Source of the DNA: Desulfobacteria bacterium | GTDB taxonomy: Bacteria > Desulfobacterota > Desulfobacteria > Desulfobacterales > C00003060 | Direction: 5' to 3' | NCBI GenBank assembly: GCA_030145035.1 | Contig: JAQYWL010000061.1 | Location: 1-10,865, forward strand | DNA: 10,865 bases | Part shown: piece by piece, positions 5,490 to 10,865 of the stretch | How the letters are laid out: every line of letters begins with the position of its first letter | Position numbering within the stretch: the stretch's first letter is position 1 | Made by a program: the position numbers and the translations under genes | Notes under the pieces: model-generated | Told to the model about the DNA's origin: nothing | What the model saw: the letters and a program-made list of their open reading frames with translations, nothing else | Database searches by the model: none

Positions 5490-6656
5490 ATGAAAGAATT
5501 TGCCCGGTTAAACCGGCTTCCTCGCTATGTCTTTACAACGGTAAACAAGATCAAGATGGATGCCCGTCGTGCAGGAGAGGACATTATTGACCTGGGGATG
5601 GGGAATCCTGATATGCCGACTCCAAAGCACATCGTGAATAAGCTGATAGAGGCATCCGGAAAGGGCCACAACCACCGGTATTCAGCATCCATGGGGATCA
5701 CAAAGCTTCGGATGGCCATTGCTGACTGGTATAAACGAAGGTTTGACGTCGATATAGACCCGGATACTGAAGCGATCGTCACCATTGGCGCCAAAGAAGG
5801 GATTTCGCATCTTGTGCTGGTAACCATACGCCCGGGAGATGTCGTGTTTTCGCCGGATCCCACATACCCGATCCATCCGTATTCGGCAATCATTGCTGGT
5901 GGAGATGTTCGTGGGATTCCCTTGAGTCCGGATCGGGATTTTTTTGAAGACCTGATTGCGGCTACAAGGCAAACATGGCCCCGGCCCAAGATGCTTATCA
6001 TCTCCTTTCCACACAATCCTACAACCGAAGTAGTCGATTTGGCATTTTTTGAAAAGATCGTGGATTTCGCCAAACAGCATGACATCATTGTGATTCATGA
6101 TTTTGCCTATGCAGACCTGGTCTTTGACGGGTATAAGCCCCCCAGTTTTCTTCAGGTGTCTGGTGCCAAGGATATCGGGGTGGAATTCTTCTCACTTTCC
6201 AAGAGTTATAGCATGCCTGGGTGGCGTGTGGGCTTTTGTGTTGGCAATTCCGAGATTGTCGGAGCACTTCGTCGCATCAAGAGCTATCTTGATTATGGCA
6301 TCTTTCAACCCATTCAAATTGCATCGATTATTGCACTTAACGGACCTCAGGACTGTGTCAAGGAGATCGTAGAGACATACAAGACCAGGCGTGATGCCCT
6401 GATAGACGGGCTGAACAGGGTAGGGTGGCTGGTCAAGCGACCCAAGGGGACCATGTTCGTCTGGACAAAGATCCCTGAGCCATACCTCAAGATGGGCTCT
6501 GTTGAGTTTTCAAAAATGTTGATCCAAAAAGCCAAGGTGGCCGTCTCACCAGGGCTTGGTTTTGGGGAATACGGAGACGAATACGTCCGGTTTGCCCTCA
6601 TAGAAAACAAGATGCGCATTAATCAGGCCATAAGGGGGATTCGGAAGATTCTTTGA
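5490..6656 (+). CDS. PLP-dependent class I/II aminotransferase, AlaC / DapL-like
   Basis: This is a fold-type I PLP transaminase of 388 residues, full length for the family. Visible landmarks are the N-terminal VFTTVNKIKMDARRAGEDIIDLGMGNPD, the substrate-loop RYSASMGI, NP in FPHNPTT (N176), HDFAYAD with D204 and Y207, the PLP lysine in SLSKSYSMPGWRVGF (K238) with R246 contacting the phosphate, and the carboxylate-binding Arg in YVRFALIEN (R367). The overall sequence resembles the AlaC (glutamate-pyruvate) and LL-diaminopimelate aminotransferase group; which substrate it uses cannot be settled by reading. Its position upstream of hom suggests amino-acid biosynthesis. The ATG at 5490 has AGAAGG 8 nt before it. 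The stop is followed by 13 nt and then an octamer array. Confidence 0.9.
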   Translation: MKEFARLNRLPRYVFTTVNKIKMDARRAGEDIIDLGMGNPDMPTPKHIVNKLIEASGKGHNHRYSASMGITKLRMAIADWYKRRFDVDIDPDTEAIVTIGAKEGISHLVLVTIRPGDVVFSPDPTYPIHPYSAIIAGGDVRGIPLSPDRDFFEDLIAATRQTWPRPKMLIISFPHNPTTEVVDLAFFEKIVDFAKQHDIIVIHDFAYADLVFDGYKPPSFLQVSGAKDIGVEFFSLSKSYSMPGWRVGFCVGNSEIVGALRRIKSYLDYGIFQPIQIASIIALNGPQDCVKEIVETYKTRRDALIDGLNRVGWLVKRPKGTMFVWTKIPEPYLKMGSVEFSKMLIQKAKVAVSPGLGFGEYGDEYVRFALIENKMRINQAIRGIRKIL

Positions 6657-6669
6657 TGGAGGGCTGTAC

Positions 6670-6710
6670 GGAATACTGGAGTGATGGAGTACTGGAGTGA
6701 TGGAGTACTG
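6670..6710 (+). repeat. GGAGTACT / GGAGTGAT octamer array, outer left arm
   Basis: Five octamers run without gaps: GGAATACT, GGAGTGAT, GGAGTACT, GGAGTGAT, GGAGTACT, giving a 16-nt super-period. The reverse complements of the same octamers (AGTACTCC, ATCACTCC, AATACTCC) occur at 6837-6860. Confidence 0.88.
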
Positions 6711-6719
6711 TATAGCAAG

Positions 6720-6763
6720 AAAGTGTCTAAAGTGCCTAAAGTGAGCTAAAGTGAACTAAAGTT
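6720..6763 (+). repeat. AAAGTG nona/decamer array, inner left arm
   Basis: The units are AAAGTGTCT, AAAGTGCCT (9 nt), AAAGTGAGCT, AAAGTGAACT (10 nt) and AAAGTT. The unit length changes from 9 to 10 inside one array, and the opposite arm repeats this change in mirror order. Confidence 0.85.
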
Positions 6764-6789
6764 ATGGAATAACAAAGGGATCATTAACC

Positions 6790-6824
6790 AACTTTAGGCA
6801 CTCTATCTCACTTTAGTTCACTTT
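6790..6824 (-). repeat. AAAGTG nona/decamer array, inner right arm
   Basis: On the plus strand this reads AACTTT, AGGCACTCT, ATCTCACTTT, AGTTCACTTT. Reverse-complemented, it aligns with the left inner arm unit by unit (decamer AAAGTGAACT, decamer AAAGTGAGAT, nonamer AGAGTGCCT, AAAGTT). The loop of about 26 nt between the arms carries no obvious motif. Confidence 0.85.
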
Positions 6825-6830
6825 TATCAA

Positions 6831-6860
6831 CACTCCAGTACTCCATCACTCCAATACTCC
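6831..6860 (-). repeat. GGAGTACT octamer array, outer right arm
   Basis: CACTCC followed by AGTACTCC, ATCACTCC and AATACTCC. It is the inverted partner of the array at 6670-6710 and closes a nested structure of about 190 bp. Confidence 0.87.
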
Positions 6861-6922
6861 CTGGCCCAGACCTGGCTGACAGGCTACGTGCTTGTACATT
6901 GAGGTGTGCGCCAGGGCAGGCC

Positions 6923-6946
6923 AATTGGGGCGAAGCCCCTGAATTC
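6923..6946 (+). promoter_or_regulatory. Hairpin directly upstream of the hom ribosome-binding site
   Basis: GGGGC (6927-6931) and GCCCC (6935-6939) pair over a GAA loop, extended by AATT / AATT on the flanks with a TG bulge. It ends 1-2 nt before the Shine-Dalgarno sequence. It may be a leader stem that affects hom translation or a remnant repeat. No leader peptide or anti-terminator alternative was found. Confidence 0.4.
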
Positions 6947-6947
6947 T

Positions 6948-6956
6948 GAGGTGATC
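6948..6956 (+). promoter_or_regulatory. Very strong Shine-Dalgarno of hom
   Basis: GAGGTGATC is a 9-nt perfect complement to the common bacterial 16S rRNA 3' end (GATCACCTC). It ends 2 nt before the ATG at 6959, with the GAGG core about 7 nt from it. It fixes the hom start and contrasts with alaS, which has none. Confidence 0.8.
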
Positions 6957-6958
6957 AG

Positions 6959-8266
6959 ATGAAAAAGATAAACATTGGTTTGTTGGGGTTCGGAACCGTG
7001 GGGTGTGGGATGGTAAAGATCTTGCTGGAAAACCGCGAGGTGATCGAGTCGCGCCTCGGGGCCTCTCTTGCATTGAAATGGGTAGCTGACCTTGATCTTG
7101 AAAGGGACCGTGGGGTAATTGTGGATGCCAGCCTGCTTACGACAGACGCCGAAATGGTCATTGATGACCCTGAGGTTGACATTGTCGCGGAGCTCATTGG
7201 CGGTTATGAACCGGCAAAGAGCTTTATCCTAAGAGCGATTGAAAACGGGAAACATGTCGTTACGGCCAACAAAGCGCTTCTGGCCGTACACGGGCATGAA
7301 ATTTTTTCCGCAGCCTCGCAAAGGGGTGTGGAGGTAGGCTTTGAGGCAAGCGTGGGCGGTGGAATCCCCCTGATTCGATCGATAAAGGAAGGCCTGGTTG
7401 CCAACCATATCCAAAGTCTTTTCGGCATCCTGAATGGCACTGCCAATTATATCTTGACCAAAATGACCGACCAGAGAATCCCCTTTTCAGAGGTATTGAA
7501 GGAAGCTCAGGCACTCGGCTATGCAGAGGCGGATCCCACCTTCGACATCGAAGGGATCGACACGGCCCATAAACTGACCATACTTCTTGCCATCGCCTAT
7601 GGGGTACCCATAGATTTTGATGCTGTCTATACAGAGGGGATTTCAAAGGTCACACCTCTGGACATCAAGTTTATAAAAGAGTTCGGATACCGTATCAAAC
7701 TCCTGGCCATCTCAAAAGACGATGGCGAGGCGGTCGAGGCCAGGGTACATCCCACACTGATACCGGATGACAGTATGCTTGCCAATGTGAATGAGGCTTA
7801 CAATGCCCTTTACATGAAAGGGGATGCAGTGGGCAACGTGATGCTTTATGGAGCCGGGGCTGGAATGATGCCCACAGGCAGCGCTGTGGTAAGCGATCTG
7901 GTAGATGTTGCCCGCAATATACTAAGAGGTGCGGTGGGAAGGGTGCCGTCTGTGGGGTATCAGCCGGCCGGTACCAAGGCAAGGCGGATCAAGTCAATTG
8001 AAGAGCTTAAGACCGAGTATTATTTTCGATTTTCAGCCGAAGACAGGCCAGGTGTACTTTCCAAGATTTCGGGGATTCTCGGAAAGCATCAGATCAGCAT
8101 CAAATCGGTCCACCAGAAAGGGCGAGACCTCGTGGGCGCCGTACCCATTGTCACGATTACCCATGAGGCCAAAGAGGCGGCCGTACGGATGGCCCTTTCG
8201 GAAATCGATCAATTTGAGGTGGTCAAGGACAAGACCGTTCTGATCCGGATTGAGGATTGGAGATGA
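6959..8266 (+). CDS. hom: Homoserine dehydrogenase with C-terminal ACT domain
   Basis: Hom reduces aspartate-4-semialdehyde to homoserine with NAD(P)H, at the branch to threonine and methionine, in the cytoplasm. At 435 residues it is the monofunctional long form. The Rossmann nucleotide-binding domain starts with GLLGFGTVGCG (7-17). The catalytic domain shows TANKALLA with K105, FEASVGGGIPLI (128-138), GILNGTANYIL (156-166), EADPTFDIEGIDTAHKL (190-206, with K205 matching the conserved catalytic Lys) and YGAGAGMMPTGSAVVSD (297-313). Residues about 355-430 form an ACT domain (RFSAEDRPGVLSKISGILG...), which in this family usually senses threonine. The ATG has a near-perfect ribosome-binding site. 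The stop overlaps the next gene by 4 bp (ATGA), so the two are translationally coupled. No thrC or lysC is in the window. Confidence 0.97.
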   Translation: MKKINIGLLGFGTVGCGMVKILLENREVIESRLGASLALKWVADLDLERDRGVIVDASLLTTDAEMVIDDPEVDIVAELIGGYEPAKSFILRAIENGKHVVTANKALLAVHGHEIFSAASQRGVEVGFEASVGGGIPLIRSIKEGLVANHIQSLFGILNGTANYILTKMTDQRIPFSEVLKEAQALGYAEADPTFDIEGIDTAHKLTILLAIAYGVPIDFDAVYTEGISKVTPLDIKFIKEFGYRIKLLAISKDDGEAVEARVHPTLIPDDSMLANVNEAYNALYMKGDAVGNVMLYGAGAGMMPTGSAVVSDLVDVARNILRGAVGRVPSVGYQPAGTKARRIKSIEELKTEYYFRFSAEDRPGVLSKISGILGKHQISIKSVHQKGRDLVGAVPIVTITHEAKEAAVRMALSEIDQFEVVKDKTVLIRIEDWR

Positions 8267-9543
8267 AATATGTCATCCTGGTAGGCGACGGTATGGGGGA
8301 TTACCCCATTGCCGAGCTTGGAGGCAAGACCCCACTTACGGCTGCGCTTACTCCCAATATGGACTGGATAGCCGACCATGGAGAACTCGGTCTGGCACGA
8401 ACCATTCCAGAGGGGTGCGAGGCCGGAAGTGATACGGCCAATTTGAGTCTCTTGGGCTACGATCCGAAAGCGACCGTGACGCGGCGGGCCCCATTAGAGG
8501 CGGCCAGCCTTGGCGTCGATCTGTCCGAGACAGATGTGGCCTTCCGGTGCAATTTAGTCACCCTCTCCACCCAAAATGGCGTATTGACCATGGACGATTA
8601 TAGCGCTGGTCACATCAGCACTGATGAAGCCCGGGAGATTATCGAGGACCTGGACAGGGCCTTAGGAGATGAGACATTTCGGTTTTATCCTGGCGTGAGC
8701 TACCGGCATCTTATGGTCTGGCACGGCGGGGCGGCAGAGATTGATACCACGCCTCCTCACGATATTACAGGCAAGGCGGTCCGTCCCTACCTGCCCGCCA
8801 ACGCTCTCGTCCGTGCGCCTCGTAAGGCCTTGGCAAGCGGCAGGCGGGCGAGGCAGGCGGGCCTGGATCGTATGACCTCTCACGGGGTGTTGCTTCAACT
8901 CATGGATCATGCAGGAGCAATCTTAAAAGATCATCCGATCAATAAAAGGCGCATGGAAAAAGGGCTGAAACCGGCCAACCATATCTGGTTCTGGGGGCAG
9001 GGGCATGTCCCGCAACTGGAGGCTTTCGAAGAGAAGACAGGGCTTAGAGGGGCCATCATTTCTGCCGTAGACCTCTTGAGAGGGATTGGTGTTTATGCAG
9101 GGCTTGAGGTGATAAGGGTTCCGGGTGCCACCGGGTATTTTGATACCGATTATGAGGCCAAAGCAGCGTATGCCCTGTCGGCCCTCAAAGGTGTTGACTT
9201 GGTCTACGTGCACGTGGAGGCTCCGGACGAGGCAGGGCATGCCGGCTTGCTGGATAAAAAGATCTCTGCTATCGAGTCATTTGACGCCATGGTCGTGGGG
9301 AAGGTGTTAGATGGGATGAAGGGCTTTTCGGAATTCCGTATCATGGTGGCAACGGATCACTATACGCCTATCTCTGTCAGGACGCATACCACAGAACCCG
9401 TGCCGTTTGCCATTTTTGGCACAGGCATACGCAGCCCACTGCATGGTTCTGGTGGTTTCAGCGAGGAAAATGCCGAGGCCCGGGGCGTGTTTGTCTCTGA
9501 TGGTTACAGGCTCATAGAACGATTGATACGGTTTTCCAAATAA
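8263..9543 (+). CDS. aPGAM-family metalloenzyme: proposed homoserine kinase or phosphoglycerate mutase
   Basis: This member of the alkaline-phosphatase superfamily, in the archaeal-type cofactor-independent phosphoglycerate mutase branch, has 426 residues from ATG 8263. The TTG at 8257 is also open, but the ATG gives the standard MKYVILVGDGMGD start and GAGG lies 7 nt upstream. Metal and nucleophile motifs are D9 in VGDGMGD, S56 in EAGSDTANLSLLGYDP, HVEAPDEAGHAGLLDKK, and ATDHYTP with the following RTHTTEPVP. Members of this branch sitting in threonine operons are annotated as a proposed homoserine kinase (TIGR02535 type), replacing ThrB. The ATGA overlap with hom supports that reading here; plain glycolytic mutase activity is the alternative. 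An Arg/Gly-rich stretch at residues 193-200 is encoded by a GC-rich repeat. Confidence 0.85.
   Translation: MKYVILVGDGMGDYPIAELGGKTPLTAALTPNMDWIADHGELGLARTIPEGCEAGSDTANLSLLGYDPKATVTRRAPLEAASLGVDLSETDVAFRCNLVTLSTQNGVLTMDDYSAGHISTDEAREIIEDLDRALGDETFRFYPGVSYRHLMVWHGGAAEIDTTPPHDITGKAVRPYLPANALVRAPRKALASGRRARQAGLDRMTSHGVLLQLMDHAGAILKDHPINKRRMEKGLKPANHIWFWGQGHVPQLEAFEEKTGLRGAIISAVDLLRGIGVYAGLEVIRVPGATGYFDTDYEAKAAYALSALKGVDLVYVHVEAPDEAGHAGLLDKKISAIESFDAMVVGKVLDGMKGFSEFRIMVATDHYTPISVRTHTTEPVPFAIFGTGIRSPLHGSGGFSEENAEARGVFVSDGYRLIERLIRFSK
8839..8861 (+). repeat. GGCAGGCGGG direct repeat inside the aPGAM gene
   Basis: GGCAGGCGGG occurs at 8839-8848 and 8852-8861, and inverted (CCCGCCTGCC) at 10807-10816. 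In the gene it encodes GRRARQAG (residues 193-200). Its base composition differs from the neighbouring coding sequence, suggesting an intergenic-type word inserted in frame. Confidence 0.5.
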
Positions 9544-9546
9544 TGC

Positions 9547-9578
9547 TTGACAGGTTGAAAGTGAGGATTTAGTATACT
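9547..9578 (+). promoter_or_regulatory. Promoter of the tRNA-fMet gene
   Basis: A perfect -35 TTGACA lies at 9547-9552, just after the stop codon of the preceding gene. A -10 follows, either TAGTAT (9570-9575, 17-bp spacer, 4 of 6 matches) or TATACT (9573-9578, 20-bp spacer, 5 of 6). Transcription would begin only a few bases before the mature tRNA 5' end at 9588. Confidence 0.65.
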
Positions 9579-9587
9579 TTTTATTGA

Positions 9588-9664
9588 TGCGGGGTGGAGC
9601 AGTCTGGCAGCTCGTCGGGCTCATAACCCGAAGGTCCGTGGTTCGAATCCATGCCCCGCTACCA
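9588..9664 (+). tRNA. Initiator tRNA-fMet (CAT anticodon)
   Basis: This 77-nt cloverleaf has an encoded CCA end. The anticodon stem-loop is TCGGG CTCATAA CCCGA, and its three consecutive G-C pairs are the initiator hallmark. The D stem GAGC/GCTC has the A11-T24 pair also typical of initiators. The T arm is CGTGG TTCGAAT CCATG with one G-T pair. The acceptor is GCGGGG paired with CCCCGC, leaving T1 opposite T72. Initiators lack a Watson-Crick pair at 1-72, usually C1-A72, so T-T keeps the principle with an unusual pair. The gene is single, with its own promoter and terminator. Confidence 0.96.
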
Positions 9665-9674
9665 CAACAAAATC

Positions 9675-9716
9675 AAGGGGTTAGTCCCGCCCCAGGCGGG
9701 ATCAACCCCTTTTTTT
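9675..9716 (+). terminator. Intrinsic terminator after tRNA-fMet
   Basis: AAGGGGTT (9675-9682) pairs with AACCCCTT (9704-9711), and within it TCCCGCC (9685-9691) pairs with GGCGGGA (9695-9701). The two stems are separated by a 2x2 internal loop and capped by CCA. A run of seven T (9710-9716) follows. This is the only textbook Rho-independent terminator in the window. Confidence 0.9.
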
Positions 9717-9741
9717 ACAAAGGCTGGCAATTAAAGCCGGG

Positions 9742-9756
9742 TCCGCCGCAGGCGGA
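9742..9756. repeat. Small TCCGCC-GCA-GGCGGA palindrome
   Basis: A 6-bp perfect stem with a 3-nt loop lies in the leader of the UDP-glucuronate decarboxylase gene. The inner stem of the tRNA terminator (TCCCGCC / GGCGGGA) is of the same kind, so both may be copies of one dispersed short palindrome. Confidence 0.45.
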
Positions 9757-9781
9757 TTCAAACATACGTTGGGGAAATACC

Positions 9782-10717
9782 ATGAAGGAGCTAAGGGTAC
9801 TGGTGACGGGAGGAGCGGGTTTTCTGGGTAGTCATCTGTGCGACAGATTGTTAGAAACAGGTGCAGAGGTGCTCTGCCTTGACAATTTTTTCACCGGTTC
9901 AAAGAGAAATATCCGAGACTTGCCGGACCGGAAGAACTTTGAAGTCATTCGTCATGACCTTGTTGAGCCAATTTTCTTGGAAGTAGATCAGATTTACAAC
10001 CTGGCCTGTCCTGCATCTCCGGTTCACTATCAGTACAATCCTGTTAAGACCGTTAAGACAAATGTCATGGGGACCATCAATATGCTAGGTATGGCCAAGC
10101 GGGTAAAGGCAAGAATCCTTCAGGCCTCCACGTCAGAGGTATATGGTAATCCTCAGCAACACCCCCAGAATGAGACGTACTGGGGTCACGTGAATCCGAT
10201 CGGGCTGCGGAGTTGTTATGACGAGGGCAAGCGGGTAGCTGAGACTCTGATGATGGATTATCATCGGCAGAACCAGGTTGATGTAAAGATAGTGCGTATT
10301 TTCAACACGTATGGCCCCAGGATGGCCGTTTCAGACGGCAGGGTGGTGAGTAATTTCATTGTCCAGGCATTGAGAAATGATCCTATTACGATCTATGGAG
10401 ACGGCGGTCAGACCCGCTCATTTTGCTATGTTTCAGACATGGTTGAAGGGTTGGTGAGAATGATGAACTGCGACAACTTTACCGGCCCTGTTAACCTTGG
10501 CAATCCCGGGGAATTCTCCATCGGAGAGCTTGCCGAGCTTGTACTTCAGATAACCCAATCGAAGTCGGAGATCGTCTACAGGCCGCTGCCGGAGGATGAT
10601 CCCGTTCAACGGTGCCCGGATATTACCCTTGCCAAAGAGAAACTCAAGTGGGAGCCTGCGGTTCCATTGCGCGAAGGGCTGGAAAGAACGATCGAATATT
10701 TCAAGCAGGTTCTATAG
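9782..10717 (+). CDS. UDP-glucuronic acid decarboxylase (UDP-xylose synthase)
   Basis: This extended short-chain dehydrogenase/reductase converts UDP-glucuronate to UDP-xylose with tightly bound NAD+, supplying sugar for surface polysaccharide. It has 311 residues, the length of soluble bacterial UXS, and no membrane segment. Residues: TGGAGFLGSHL (9-19, GxxGxxG), D34 at the end of beta-2 in CLDNFFTG, NLACPASPVHYQ (73-84), STSEVYG (116-122, with T117, S118 and E119), SCYDEGKR with the catalytic Y146 and K150, RIFNTYGPRM (172-181), GDGGQTRSFCYVSD (206-219) and the closing KLKWEP. The ATG at 9782 is chosen because upstream in-frame codons run through the tRNA gene; a weak GGGGA precedes it. No other sugar genes are in view, so the polysaccharide is unknown. 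Confidence 0.95.
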   Translation: MKELRVLVTGGAGFLGSHLCDRLLETGAEVLCLDNFFTGSKRNIRDLPDRKNFEVIRHDLVEPIFLEVDQIYNLACPASPVHYQYNPVKTVKTNVMGTINMLGMAKRVKARILQASTSEVYGNPQQHPQNETYWGHVNPIGLRSCYDEGKRVAETLMMDYHRQNQVDVKIVRIFNTYGPRMAVSDGRVVSNFIVQALRNDPITIYGDGGQTRSFCYVSDMVEGLVRMMNCDNFTGPVNLGNPGEFSIGELAELVLQITQSKSEIVYRPLPEDDPVQRCPDITLAKEKLKWEPAVPLREGLERTIEYFKQVL

Positions 10718-10724
10718 ATTTTCA

Positions 10725-10865
10725 GGCATCCTTCATTTTCGCCATAAAGTAGTTTACACTTTTTTTCACCACCCCAGGTTTCAGGTTTCAGTGTTCAGGT
10801 TTCAGACCCGCCTGCCAACGCCTGCGTCACAGCGAGGTTACAATGCCCGCATACACGGCAATGGC
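10725..10865. mobile_element. Second, inverted copy of the alaS-purM element (left part)
   Basis: Bases 10725-10772 are a 48-bp perfect match to the reverse complement of 3860-3907. After one mismatch they continue for 8 more bp and then enter AGGTTTC / AGTGTTC heptamers (10776-10803), the inverted equivalent of the CTGAAAC / CTGAACA array. After 10804 the similarity to the first copy is lost: a CCCGCCTGCC word and about 50 bp of unassigned sequence run to the window edge. The far terminus, if present, lies outside. Confidence 0.65.

Larger units (their letters stand above)
6657..6958. other. Gap between aminotransferase and hom: nested inverted arrays plus hom leader
   Basis: No gene is seen in these 302 bp. 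Two thirds of the gap is the nested structure at 6670-6860. The remainder (6861-6958) is a hom leader with a GC hairpin and a strong ribosome-binding site. It includes the 14-mer CAGGGCAGGCCAAT (6912-6925), which is also present between recA and alaS (946-959). No promoter with both hexamers is apparent. Confidence 0.6.

Noticed and set aside
9588..9664. tRNA as attachment site of a genomic island starting with the sugar-nucleotide gene
   Set aside because: No integrase, no duplicated tRNA 3' end and no compositional break are visible in the window.
9584..9781. In-frame upstream extension of the UDP-glucuronate decarboxylase frame
   Set aside because: It reads straight through the tRNA-fMet gene and its terminator. 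The conserved Rossmann start begins right after the ATG at 9782.

Overview
The window (about 10.9 kb, moderately GC-rich) is housekeeping chromosome from a bacterium. The best guess is a member of the former Deltaproteobacteria (Desulfobacterota-like), probably an environmental or metagenome-derived genome. The basis is protein character (RecA, AlaS with its Cys-rich insert, PurM), the hom followed by archaeal-type phosphoglycerate-mutase pairing, and intergenic spaces full of short tandem words. This taxonomic call is inference from memory of such genomes, not a search result.

Layout from left to right: the 3' seven-eighths of recA (+); a 123-bp repeat-filled gap; alaS (+); a 310-bp convergent gap made of nested inverted repeats; purM (-); a 488-bp divergent gap with a twin GC-rich hairpin and an inverted pair of octamer arrays; a class I/II aminotransferase of the AlaC/DapL type (+); a 302-bp gap with a second nested inverted structure; hom (homoserine dehydrogenase with ACT domain) overlapping by 4 bp an aPGAM-family gene that is probably the local homoserine kinase; an initiator tRNA-fMet with its own promoter and a strong intrinsic terminator; a UDP-glucuronate decarboxylase gene (+); and the start of a second copy of the terminal-inverted-repeat element seen between alaS and purM.

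Functionally, the genes cover recombination and repair (recA), tRNA charging (alaS), purine synthesis (purM), amino-acid synthesis (aminotransferase, then hom and the putative kinase, which form a translationally coupled threonine-branch pair), translation initiation (tRNA-fMet) and surface-polysaccharide sugar supply (UDP-xylose synthase). No phage, plasmid, defence, CRISPR or secondary-metabolite genes are visible.

The unusual content is intergenic. Five of the six protein-gene gaps or flanks hold tandem arrays of 7-10 nt words. Each gap uses different words (ATTGANN, AATAACG, CTGAAAC/CTGAACA, GGAATATT, GGAGTACT, AAAGTGNNCT), often as inverted pairs nested one inside another. Three genes (recA, alaS, purM) are followed at the stop codon by the same ATTGANN heptamer in the same gene-relative orientation, which puts TGA in all three frames within a few codons. 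One nest contains a 232-bp MITE-like element with 13-bp terminal inverted repeats, and one end of it recurs inverted near the right edge of the window.
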